From NCBI RefSeq assembly GCF_000003815.2, contig NC_049980.1:7433443-7475750 (forward strand): 42,308 nt of DNA. The letters are read 5' to 3'. This DNA comes from Branchiostoma floridae. Taxonomy: Eukaryota; Chordata; Leptocardii; Amphioxiformes; Branchiostomatidae. A model generated the notes under the pieces. The model searched no databases and had not been told where the DNA came from. It saw only the letters and a program-made list of their open reading frames with translations. Positions 22,423 to 34,259 of this stretch are shown one piece after another. The stretch's first letter is position 1, and every line of letters starts with the position of its first letter. The position numbers and the translations under genes are program-made.

Positions 22423-22630
22423 CTAATTCACCTTTTTCTGTGAAGTAACCTACATCCGTTATTTATAAAACAGGGGATTCTGGTATCATGTTAAGTCGAC
22501 TGCCAGTAGTTTCAAAATGTAATATTCTAAAAATATTGCATTTCAAACCAGCTTCCGTTGACTTACATGTAATAGCCCTGAATTTCATGTTTCCAGATAA
22601 AGGTTACCCCGTGGATAAAGGTAAACAAAC
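22423..22630. mobile_element. MITE of the TTCACCTTTATC family, copy 1
   Basis: Left end ctaattcacctttttctgtg, right end ggataaaggtaaac, with a second inner ATAAAGGTTACC. One of five copies in the window. It lies just upstream of the exon at 22710. Confidence 0.5.
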
Positions 22631-22709
22631 GTACATGTACTTGCACAGCTATTGTACAATGTTGTCTAAGGATTGTCATAACTTGTCTTCTGCCAATAAG
22701 TGTTTATAG

Positions 22710-25700
22710 ATTGTGACAATCACTCCTGACTACAGAGTACCACTGGTGGACCTGCGAACCTTCGGTCCCAACCACGGCACAGGCTTCTACCTGAAGGACG
22801 TGAACGACAGACAGTACTTCCTGCGCTGTGAGAAGGGGGAGGACATCAACACCCAGATTGATGAGTACAGAGATGACTTGTTCCAGCAGCTGGCAGATAA
22901 GTTCCAAACGGCTTCAAATGTAGATCAAGCAACAATATCACAGGTGGGAATGCCAAAGATCAAAGACTGTGTAAAGAAGGACAGACAGAAATTTGTTCTT
23001 TCTTTGTTTTCCATTAGTCCATATTGAATTGATTTTGGGATGAAACCCTATCGAGACCCCAAAACGAATGTGTGAGGGGGAAAAAATCCAGCATTAAAAA
23101 TGCTACTAGACAGGTCACTAAACATCCAGTCCATTCTTTTCTAAGCTTGGTTTTGTTGTCTTATGTTAAAATTCAGTTCCAGCAGCTTGTAAGAGACAGT
23201 CATGACCATTTCAATAATGTTTTTATTGCCATTCTTGTTTAAAGAGGGTCGCTATCATGGCCCCTTGCCCTGACCATGTGCCTCCTTACTCCGGAGAGAA
23301 GAGCCTCTGGCAAGCATTAATTTCTAATTAGCCTGGGATGCTATTGGGTCACATGTGGCCAATTTTTTTAAGAACAGCTACTAGTAGGCAAAAATCAATG
23401 CCCGTGTGGATGTCATCCATAAAATCAATATGGCCTTAAATTAGTGGTAAACTACCTTGATTTTAGGCATGAACACCAGTAGAAACTGTGAATCCAACCA
23501 CACTGGGATGGACCCCAGTATTACTATTCTTTCAATAACTGTCCGGTACAGTGGTGGGATCTTATGCTTGTGGTGTGGCTCTCAAATGCGGGATCTCTGG
23601 ATTTACATCCTATCTAATAGAACATCCCAAACAGAGGCAAGCACCTTGTTTCGGAATTCCACTGAGTGGATTGAGGAAACACTGGTGTTGAATACTTTTC
23701 TAAAGGGTTCAACATTTGGGGCCTACAAGGGGTTCAAACTCAACAATCCAAAGTCAACAACTTAAAGTCAACAAACCTATAATACCACAAGACCTTCTTG
23801 CACTCTTTTGAGATTTATAAATTCCCTTATAAGTCTCCTTATGATCTGAAATGCTCGATGAGAGACTTAATGTATTTAGAGGAGAACAGATATTTTTATG
23901 TCAGCTAGGAATACCTTTGCAATTATGTAACAATGTTGCATTCATACCATCATGGTGTTTCTTTTTTTTTTCAGGTTTTACAGCGTGATGGTTTCTTGTT
24001 AAATGTTGGGGTGTTTGCAGAAAAGCCACAACCTGGGAAAGATTGGTGTGTGTATGTGTTTATGACACATCAAAAGACTGATCTGGAGGCATTGGTTAGT
24101 ATGTAGTATTTACTTTATACTTATATGTACATTGTGCGCAATCGACTGTAGTACAAAAGTTAATCTTTTGCCTCAGAAATTGTAATCATAGCTTTGATGC
24201 AGAAGTACAAAAATGAATCATTTGGAAGCGTCATTGGTAGAGGTCAAATTTAAAGCCTGAAAAGGAGGAAGAGGTGTAATATTTATATCTATAGCCACCC
24301 ATATATAGGCACAACACACCAGCTTTGCTGGCATGCAGTGCAGCAGCAGCTAGTTATATTACACCGAACGACCTGTACATGTCACACCTAATTTTTGTAC
24401 ATCTACCTGTAGCTGCAAGACTATTAGTGCTGTTTATAATCTAATGAGAATGCCCCTACTAGAGTAATTAAAGTGGCAACGAGTTCCACTCTATGATATA
24501 TGTAATGCTAGTTCACCTTTATCCGCGGGGTAGCCTTTATCAGTGTATCGGAGTATTTGGGGATATATCAATTTTACAGACGGCTGTTTTAGACTGGAAT
24601 ATAAAAATATTGCAATTTGAAACTAACATCCGTCGACTAGATATCCTTAAGTATCTCGTTTGAAGAAAAAATAATGGATATACATGTAGGTTACCATGTG
24701 AATAAAGGTGAACTACTGTTAGTTCTTAAGGAAAAACAAAGGTTTGCATTTTTTACTTTTTTTTCCCACTACAGGTAGAGAGCAAGAACCTCCAGCTGGT
24801 TTGTCCTCCGAGGCCAGTCGCTATCAGCACCGACATGCGCTGTCCTAAACTGGAGGGGAACAAGGGATACAAGGTGGAGAACCCTGGAGCTGATGAGGTA
24901 GGACAAAAGTGCCATAGGGGTGAAAGAATTGCATTATTCTTGATTTTGGATCTCTTGAATGTTGTTGAATATGTCTTTCTTTCTTCCTTTAGTGACCATG
25001 ATCATTATGTTGATCATTATGGTATGGTCTTTTAAATTATTTAATGTCCTATCCGAGGGACATCCCTAGCCTATGCTAGGTACTCATAGGTAACGTTACA
25101 TGATCAGGAAACATTGAAGATACCAAGCTGGAGTAAAAGTGGGTAGAATTGGTAAGAGTGTTAGTGCACTGTTACACCTGTCCAACGCCTGTTCACCTTT
25201 ATCCATGTTAAAGTTAGAAAAAAAAAGTTAAAGTCTGCCCCTGCATCTACGGATGTGTAGGGTGGCGCCCATCTCCACTTCAAAGCCCTTGGACCACACA
25301 TTTGTGCAAGTCATTACAGCAGGGGGCTGGTCCGCTGGTAGTGATGTGTGTTTAACTTCCATACTCTTCCTCATTAGTGCTGAGTGCTAAGGAGAGAAAG
25401 CAACATGTACCATTTTTAGAGTCCTTGCTTATGACTCGGCCGGGGATCAAACTCACGACCTACCGAATGCAAGGCAAACACTCTACCCACTCGGCCATTG
25501 CACCGGTTATCCATGGATTAATATATATTATCCATTGTATTTACAAACAGCGCCGGTATTTAGTGATATCAAGTCAACGGACTTACTGGTATTTTCAAAT
25601 TGCAAATTTTCCCAAATATTTCACTTCACTCTCAGATCACCGTCTGCCGACTTGATATCCCTAAATACCCTGTATTTAGATACAACAGAATGATATAGGT

Positions 25701-28700
25701 TGCCACCCAGATAAAGATGAACTAGCATTACATGAAAATTGTCATTGTCCAATAGAGTGCATGATGAAGTGGAACTTGCATTGATGGTGTTTGATATTTT
25801 TTGCCTTTAGCAGCTTCAGTTATGTTATGAAGCGCTGATGGAGGAGAGGCGTGGCCCGGCAGATGCTCCCAACATGTCCAGCTACAAGATCAAGGTGTCT
25901 CCCATGAGGTCCAGTAGAGGGAGCTACGTCAATTCCACCTTCCATGGGAATATGTGCTTCCAAGCAGGGGCAAAGCCTGTCTTTTCCTTCACTGCAGATT
26001 TCAGTAGGCAGGTATGTCTCTTCAATCAGGCATTGCAGACGTCTGACTTTTTACTGGTAATACACCAGAATATACAATGAAAAACGTTGGAAAATATTGT
26101 AATACGCTTTGAAACATTCCAGGTTTCTAAATTTTTGCTTGAAATTGTGTATGTTTTGCCCAGCGAACAAGAAATCACTAGAAAATACTGGGTGGTGGTG
26201 ACCCTGGGCTGTTGCCATCTTTGTTATCATTACTAATACAATATCTGTTTAGGCCTACGTCACATTACCCAGGGGGTTTGCGCTGTGTCTAACTAATCTT
26301 AGGCCCTGGTCGGGCTCTGAAGCTGGGTAGACATCGGCTCACACAGTCACGAATAAGTTTTTATTCACGTGTCCCGTTAGAGGTCTCGGGGGGATTTCAC
26401 GCTTCTTCTTTTGTATTCTGGTATATACTTGGTAAATAGCTAGTAGGATCCACTATAGATTAATTAACTCCATATATAACTACATATTTGTATGACGTAT
26501 AACTGGCATGGCACAAGAAAGATTGGTTTTTGGGTGCTGTGATGATAATGTCTCATGTTCAAAAGTTGGACAAATATTGAAAAAAAATGTTGTGCAAGAT
26601 TCTGACTCNNNNNNNNNNNNNNNNNNNNNNNNNNNNNNNNNNNNNNNNNNNNNNNNNNNNNNNNNNNNNNNNNNNNNNNNNNNNNNNNNNNNNNNNNNNN
26701 NNNNNNNNNNNNNNNNNNNNNNNNNNNNNNNNNNNNNNNNNNNNNNNNNNNNNNNNNNNNNNNNNNNNNNNNNNNNNNNNNNNNNNNNNNNNNNNNNNNN
26801 NNCCCTTTCTTACCATCTTAACTATTATTGTTTTCTGTTTGTTTATTTCTGTATTTGTTTCTTAAGTTTGTTTGTTTGTTTGTTTGGCCAAGAATGAAAG
26901 CCTTGGGGAGGAAGGCTACCCACTGACAGTGAGAAAGTCACCTCTGAACCCATCCTGGCTGAAACGGAGAGAGCGGTTGGTTGAGATGTTGTCGTGTAAG
27001 ATGCCCTTCAACAACAACTGGGAGATGCTGGTGGAGAAGATAGGGCTCGACTATACAGTAAGTAAACACATGCAAGTTTTCCAATAAAAGTTTATCAGTA
27101 ACGGTTAGTAAGCTTTGTTCCAATACAAGGTAAACACATGTATTGTTACTACAATTACAAGTAGGGATGTAAATTTCATTGTTTAATCAAAACATGGAAT
27201 TAGTCACAGGTACTAGTAACACATTACAAAGTGCCTTACAAGAGTTGTACAAGTCTTATTAAAAAAAGTGAATCAATACCCTGTTTTGCTAACAGTTATA
27301 ATGTGATCTATTATCATCATATCTATGTTGAAAGCTTTTTGATTGAGAGACCAGAATGCATTGATTCTTTAGACGAATTTTCAGTAGATATCAATGACCT
27401 TCATTAAATGTCTGATTCACTGCACTGACGTTCTGGAAGTCAGAAGTTTGATGATGTCAGAAGCGAATAAAAATGGCAGGAAGTTGATGTCATAAGATTT
27501 TATGCTCTAACTCCAAGGAACATTTCTTAGAATATTGGACACTGCCAAGCAGAATTAATTGGAAGGAGAGATAAAACATTGAAAATGAACAACATTTCTT
27601 CCAAATTCCACTAGTCTTCATTCAATTTTTGCCATTTCCTTTGCAATGCCTGAAGCCCTGAACCGTGGTTTAAATGTGTCAATGAAGGTTAAACATCCAG
27701 GTTATAAGATACGCCAAAAAGCAGTTACGTACTCAAGCAACTGGATATGATTCTTGAAACGGTCATACGTTTCAGATACTGTAAATGCATTTGAGTTTGT
27801 GGGGATTTAATTTCGCGGTAGCGGGAAAAATGACTTTTCGCGGTGGATTTAAGTTCGCGGTAACACCATAGACTGCAGTTTAATTCCATAATAGAAAAAT
27901 GTTTGCAGTGGTTTTAAGTTCGCAGTGAAGTGGTCACTGCAAAAACCGCGAACATTTCTGCATTTACAGTAGTATCCACTATCTTTTTATACCCTAACTA
28001 AGAATGCAAAAGACAATTTGTATTGTCCAATATGAGACAGGGAAAAACAATATATATAAGTTGAGGACAATCAATGATTTGAATGCCTGTTGATAAACAA
28101 AGTGGAAAAAGGATTCTTGCCAGCGCCCATCCTTCCGTCCTTTTTGCTGCTGGGGAGAGACACAAATTTTGCCCATTCCACCCTCTATGATGGACAAAAA
28201 TTGGCATATAAACTAAGATATCAATTGAACCAAGCTGAGTCTACAAGCAAACTTTGCCCCTCAAAATAAAGGAAATAGCATGTCAAAGGGTCTAGATTTC
28301 AACATTTTCCCGAAGAGCATACACCCAGATCCCCCAAGGATTTCCATTCAAAATCCAGGGGAGGTAACAAAATTTCAGGCTGTGAGTGGAATTAACAAAA
28401 TGTTAATGTTTGGTGAACGTGCAAGATTCTTGTAAAAGATTATGTACAAAACCTTGTTTCCAGGCCTTACTGGCCATCNNNNNNNNNNNNNNNNNNNNNN
28501 NNNNNNNNNNNNNNNNNNNNNNNNNNNNNNNNNNNNNNNNNNNNNNNNNNNNNNNNNNNNNNNNNNNNNNNNNNNNNNTCGGATGTGCAAATTTCTGGAC
28601 GAGATCGGACGCCGTGATGTCATCCTGTACTGCCAATTGATACCGCAGAGTATGTGAACAGGCATTGTACATTTCAAAACAAGCACTGGATTTAAGGAAT

Positions 28701-31700
28701 CACATACTGTATTTTATAACAAGATGTTCTTCACTAAATGTCTCTTTGCACTTGCAGTCAGTGTAAGCTATGGTCATTTTCAGTCAAGCTGTCACATATT
28801 GTAGGATGGTTTTAAAGGTGCCCAGAGCAGTTTTTAGAGCAAAAAATCAAAAATATTCTGGATGAGACAATCAGTACGATATTGACATTTACTTCAACAT
28901 ACTAGCACATTTGTATTATTATTTCTGATCCGTAATACTAATAGAATTTTTTTTTGGTTGTTGTTTTTGTAGGAATTAGTTTCAAGCCAGGTGTGAGCCA
29001 GTACTCCCAATACTGGAGAAATGATGCAGAACCAGAGGTAATAGTTATGTTCCAGTAGTCCATATCATGGTATACTATCAAAACTGCTTAACCCTTAAAC
29101 TGCCAGAGTTTCAGCCCTATAAAATGCTATCAGTTCCAGGGTTGGCCGCTGACCTCCAAAAATAAACCCTCGAACAAGGCCAAAGTCCCTAACTTCCGGG
29201 GTTTGTGCGCTACACGCGAGCAAAGCTGCTACTTCGGGGGAATACGCTATCCCGGATATATCCGGGTGCGGCACACAAGACATGAACATGTGTGCCGGAT
29301 ATCTCCAGGCTTGGCAGTTTAAGGGTTAAGAGGACCACTTTGCCACTCTGGGGACCAATAAAGTCCGTCTATGTGGACATGTGGTCAAGTGGACATAGAC
29401 ATTTAAAGATTGCACCTGGTGATCACTTGCACAGGCTTAACTGTACAAATGTACATCGTGTTGAAGAGCAAAAAATGTCAGATGTAAGATTTCCTGTTTA
29501 TTTATTAATCTTTTAATGACACAGACATTGGCATTATGGTATCCTTGGACTGCTGTTTCTTAATAACTGTGCACATAGCACTACCGCTACTTCACCTTTA
29601 TCTGTGGGAAACCAATAACCATTGTTTATAAAAACCAGGTATTTAGGGATGTAAAGTCAAAGGAGAGTGGTTTCAAACTGCCTAAATACCCAGTTGTTAA
29701 AGACTCGTTGATACGGGTACCCGGCAGATAAAGGGGAACAAGCGTTAACATTTGAGATTTTAATTTTCAATTGGATTGTTCACAGGAGGTGGCCTTTAGG
29801 CTGAACGTGGCAGTGTTTGCTGACAACCCTTCTGTTGGAGGCCTGTGGACTGTCATGATAGCAATATCAGGAAATAAGGACCTCAAAATGCTGGTAAATA
29901 CATTTATGTCATACCTGTGACGTGAAAACGTTCGATACGGGTGTTCCGGACCGGGCCATAACTTCCGTATCGCACAGGTTCGAAGGGCGTATCACAGAGG
30001 CTTTCTTCGAGTAAATCAAACCATTTCAAACGGGCTGAGTGTGGCACGGTTGGCAATTCGAATACCTGATTCGAACGTTGGAACATTGCTGTTGCAACAC
30101 TTTTTGTTCGAGGGCACCAAATTTGTTCAACTTCTGGCGCATTTCGCATCAAAATATGGGTTTTCTCAGGTGGGTATGACATAAGCCCGCGGTCGGGCTG
30201 GTACCTCGGGTGATACGGAATACACCGTGTTGTATTCTATATGTACAACATGAAATGCCTTGTACACAGCTGTATTGATACCCACCTTTAGACCTTTTGG
30301 GAATTGTTTAATTTTCATTCATGATAATCCAACAGACTTGTTGGCTGTTATACCATGTTTTATCGCTTCAGTTCTGTGACATTTAACTTGTCTATTTTGC
30401 AAATTTGTTTTTTTACCCATCTTTTGTTGAAGAGGTTCATCAGTCACGTATGAATACAGTTAATCCAAATTTTCTTTGAGCAATGACTGGTTTTAAAGGT
30501 AAGGTACATACCTCCAGGAGCTATGTGCCTTACCTTTAAAAACAGTCATTGCTCGAAGGAAATTTGGATTAACTACCCATCTTTTGCCTTTTTTTGGTGC
30601 TCTTGTATTAGATCTGGAGTCTGCAGAGGATGTCATCTATAAGATCAACTTCCTAATCAAAGCATGTGGCCAATTGGTATATAATGATCATATTACTCTT
30701 CCAGAACAAGGTAGTGAAGGGCTATGTGGTGTGCCCTGCCAGGAGTATTGCTGTTGGCCAGGGTGAAGACATGAACTTGGTGATCAACATCAAGTCACAG
30801 GGATGGAGTCTGAAGGATACACCTCGCACTGTGGTAAGATTTAATGCTACCTTTCTAATAGTGTATAGAAAAGTCTAGACTGACAGTTATTAGTACTGGT
30901 AATGGAGGTATCGTTTTCAATCTGTGTGTTTGTTGTGTTGGTGTGTGTTTGTAATTATTTGAATATTGTAGAGTGCCAACATTTGAAGTGGAAAATGGTG
31001 TAACTAGAGACTGGCAGACTATACAATATATAAGGTATCTTGGAGAGGCCCTGTTTAACCAGGCTAAGGTTTCCAGTTTTGTAGATGTAACCTCTAACTA
31101 CCAAAGAATCAACTTTACCTGAAGAAAACTATAGGCAGACATTTCTGATTGGCTGACAGTTCATTAGAGGTCATGTCTACAAATTAGAAACCTCAGCTGG
31201 GTTTAGCAGAGCCTCCCTAACGTACATGTATATTATCATCATCGTCGTCATGACATATCATCGGGGTGACATACCCTTTCATTAGCTAGTACAAGACGGG
31301 GATGCGCCAGGTCTACTTACACACATATAATATACGCCAGGTCTACTTATACACATTATATTATACACATAGATAGACTGCAGGCAAGGACCTGCGTAGG
31401 GGAATGCTGCTGCCGTGAAACTGACTTGTTTTGATGACTGTTCCCCACACAGGTGCTCCCACACGAACGACTTCGAATCCTGACAGACAACCAGGATTTT
31501 GTGTGTCACAAGGAGGTAACCATACTGCATGAAGAATCCAACAAGTACCAGTTCCAAGCCCAGATTGTTGCATCCCTGGGGAAAAGAGACATTACTTTCA
31601 GTGTGCATGGAGACTTCAAGCTTTACGTAAGGAATAAGCCATTTGTAATTGTTTGTAATTGTAGCGTAGTTATGTATAATTTGACTAATGTAATCACAAT

Positions 31701-33387
31701 TGACTTGTTTATTCCTTTTTATTTGTTTGTACTCAATAAAAATGTTAACTTGATTGTGCAAAATATTTTGGAGTTATTGGCTGGAGTCTGGAAATAGGAA
31801 AAATAATTTTGAGAATTAAACTGCATCCTGTTGAAGACATACATGCAATATGGTAATTTTGTGTTGTAATAATTTGCAAATGTGGTGACAGCACTTAGTT
31901 GTGGCTTATTTGAATAACTAGAGGCATTTCAGAATTTATCTTTAGTGTGTGTGAGAGAGAAAAGCTTTATTGTCTATGTCCTTGGTGCTGAAGGGCTGTT
32001 GTGCTATAGGCTAAGTTGTTTTGGCTTTCCAGTAAACATTGATCGCTGAGCAATCATACCACAACCAATATTAGATTTGAGCACCCCTCAATTCCATAAG
32101 CAGAATATGATAATAAAGTTATTGTCTAGGTTTCCCAAATCTAGAGTGTCTTTCCATATTTATAGCATTGCCTGTTTTTCTTATCTGCTATGCCATCAAG
32201 TGAGCATTAAGCCTTATTTCTATCCTAAAAGGAGGACAACAGCACCAATGGAGAGCCTATCTATGAGCTCCACAGTCCCAAAGCCAAGAGTAAGTGGTTG
32301 CCGGTCTCCAAGAGACTAAAGCTGTGCCAGATGCTTGACTGGAACCTTCCTCTGGGGAACAACTGGAAGATGATGGTGGAGAAAATAGGGCTGGATTTTC
32401 AGGTAGGTGGTTTATGTTGGGACAAAGTTAAGAATGCACTTCTGGCAAATGCTAGTACTTTTTTTTGTTTTTCTTCTTCCACACATGTTTTTTGTATATC
32501 TTAAGTTGGACCTTTGGAGTTGACTTTCCATGTCTGAGGGCTAACATGTGATCACTGTAACTTGTATCCATTAGACTAACTATGTTGTCTGAACTTTAAT
32601 TAACTTTTGCCACATGGGGAGAAGAATTTGCGAGGGGAGTTTGTGAAAGAGTAACCCTCTTAGCAGTCTTTACAAGACTTTTTTGCATACACTGTAATGA
32701 AAGGATAGTAGATCAGTTCGATTGCACTTGTAGGATGCAGCCACAAAGAAACAATAGGTGCAATAGACCTGATTATCCATCAGAAAGTTTTAAGCCTAAG
32801 AAAAAGCCTGATATGCCAATTGGCTGCTGTTGAAAGAGTGCATTTCAATGACTGTCACTTGATTCAGATGCTCAGGCCTTGAAGCAGATAGGGCCATCTC
32901 CAGTTGTAGCAGGCAAAGAGTTAGCAGTCTCCACAAGTCTGACTTTTCTTTTTGCATACATGTATTAATAATTTCAGATGGCATATCCGTTCTACAAAGA
33001 AACTGATTGTAATAGAATAGTTATACATGTACCATCAGAAAGTTATAAGCCTAAAAAAAGCCTGACATGCCAATTATACTGAGGATGCTAGTGAAAGAAT
33101 GCATTCAATAACTGTCACTTGATTCAAATGCTCAGGCCCTGAAGCAGATTGAGGAGGTGAGCTACAGGGAGGGAAGGTCGCCTACGGAGCTTCTCCTTCA
33201 GGACTGGGAGGCTCGCCAGCCCACACACTTCACACAGGACAACCTGTACAGGATCCTGCGCCAACTAGAGCGCAAAGACGTCATCACGGACTGCGGTCTC
33301 AGACTGTCCTCGTCCTCGGACAATCCTCTCACCCATTCTTCTCAAGCCTTCGACGAATCTCTAAAGCCCGAAAATAATCATTTCTGA
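22710..33387 (+). CDS. Tandem double-module death-domain protein; 12 exons, 5' end unresolved
   Basis: Exons: 22710-22943, 23975-24094, 24775-24897, 25811-26011, 26893-27057, 28464-28649 (contains a 100-N gap), 28973-29037, 29786-29893, 30705-30833, 31453-31626, 32232-32402, 33136-33387. All junctions but the gapped exon are phase-checked. The product repeats one architecture twice. Module 1: GFLLNVGVFAEKP, LQLVCPPRPVAIS, FSFTADFS, then WEMLVEKIGLDYT (death-domain helices) and LDEIGRRDVI. Module 2: AFRLNVAVFADNP, GYVVCPARSIAVG, ITFSVHGDFK, then NNWKMMVEKIGLDFQALKQI, SPTELLLQDWEAR and LRQLERKDVI. Both death domains are cut by an intron at the same point. The beta-rich part before each resembles the UPA position in UNC5/PIDD-type proteins, but that is inference. 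Death domains act as homotypic adaptors in apoptosis and immune signalling. No TM segment is seen. It may continue from the gene at 18336. Confidence 0.8.
24506..24717. mobile_element. MITE of the TTCACCTTTATC family, copy 2
   Basis: Ends gctagttcacctttatccg and ataaaggtgaacta form an inverted repeat of about 17 bp. It lies in the intron after 24094. Confidence 0.65.
25187..25732. mobile_element. MITE of the TTCACCTTTATC family, copy 3, interrupted by a SINE
   Basis: Left end tgttcacctttatccatg (to 25207), right part from 25507, right end gataaagatgaactagcatt. The 25208-25506 insertion splits it. Confidence 0.65.
25208..25506 (-). mobile_element. tRNA-derived SINE nested in a MITE
   Basis: The minus strand starts GGTGCAATGGCCGAGTGGGT (A box within) and carries gtgagtttgatccccgg (B box). 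Its 3' end is an A/T-rich tail ending near 25208. The MITE sequence TTATCCATG is duplicated on both sides (25199-25207, 25507-25515), giving a 9-bp target duplication and proving the order of insertion. Confidence 0.8.
26609..26802. other. Assembly gap (194 N)
   Basis: Lies in the intron between 26011 and 26893; no coding is known to be lost. Confidence 0.97.
27674..27776. repeat. Dispersed repeat, second copy
   Basis: gtcaatgaaggttaaacatc and aagcaactggatatgattc match the repeat at 18955-19080, with part of it inverted. It directly abuts the MITE at 27779. Confidence 0.5.
27779..27969. mobile_element. Short palindromic MITE, copy 2 (inverted)
   Basis: CTGTAAATGCAT ... TGCATTTACAG with TA on both sides (27777-27778, 27970-27971). 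Inner strings such as gcggtagcgggaaaaatga are the reverse complement of the 8257-8438 copy. Confidence 0.75.
28479..28578. other. Assembly gap (100 N) inside a death-domain exon
   Basis: The exon starts ALLAI before the gap and resumes RMCKFLDEI after it. Alignment to the second death domain predicts roughly 30 missing residues, so the placeholder size is close to right. Confidence 0.9.
28815..28935. repeat. Dispersed repeat, copy 2
   Basis: Reverse-complement match to 10080-10215 (gcccagagcagtttttagag; tctggatgagaca). Confidence 0.55.
29586..29745. mobile_element. MITE of the TTCACCTTTATC family, copy 4
   Basis: gctacttcacctttatctgt at the left, cagataaaggggaacaagc at the right. It lies in the intron before the exon at 29786. 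Confidence 0.6.
30458..30574. repeat. Long near-perfect hairpin in an intron
   Basis: The arm from 30458 (agttaatccaaatttt... to gtaaggtacata) is mirrored by the arm ending at 30574 (tatgtgccttacc... to atttggattaact). The stem is about 53 bp with a loop of about 11 bases and few mismatches. It could be a tiny MITE or a source of a hairpin RNA. Confidence 0.8.
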
Positions 33388-34249
33388 TTCTTGCGTAATC
33401 GTGTTATGAGAATGTCATTGAAGGTTAGACGTCCAGGTAGGAAAATACACAATACAAAAATTATTCAAGCATTTTGTAAATGGTCAGATGTTTCAGGTAG
33501 CACCAACCATCTTTTGTACCATAAGGCCATGTTGATTTGATTATAAGGATGACGTTCTCTGGGAACACAAAAACTGATGCAATTGTGCGAATAAAAAAAA
33601 GTTTGACAAAAAAAAAGTTGCCTTCATTAATACATTATGAAATCTGAGTGGTCAGGAAGGTTGAACATATGACTGAGCACACAGAAAATAGACATATATC
33701 AAACAATAGATTTTTTTCTGCATATTCTTATATGGAATGGAATATTCTGTGACATTAGTATACGTTTTCCGATATTTGCAATCTATGGCATATATTTGCT
33801 TCTTTTAGAGCAAATCTTGACAAATGAAATAAAATAAGATTAATATCATTCTAAGCATAAAGAACATTGGTTCCCTTTACTGTCACACTGTTACATGTAC
33901 CTGCCACGACTTGCAAAGGCTGATATCTTCAATGAGTGTTAATGCTGGTTGTATATAGGAAAGATGTACAGTATCTGTTTTATGTGTATGTTGCATAATT
34001 TGCTGCACATATATAGAAGCCTGTGTCTTATCCCCTACTGTATGTCCTAGGAAGTTTCACCTAAAGAATTCAATTTTGTGTTGAGAATAAGTAAATGATA
34101 TAACAACAGTTAAGTTAGGATAACGTAGAAGATAACTGAAGTAGCTTTATGGATTAATGTTTAATCCAGATTTTTATATTGTGTGAAATAGAATGATATA
34201 CGTATACTTTGATGAAGGTATTACTCTTCAGTGCTATATCTATTTTTTC

Positions 34250-34255
34250 AATAAA
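34250..34255 (+). terminator. Candidate poly(A) signal of the death-domain gene
   Basis: AATAAA about 860 bases after the stop codon at 33387. A further AATAAA is at 34906-34911. No transcript evidence is available. Confidence 0.4.
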
Positions 34256-34259
34256 GATG

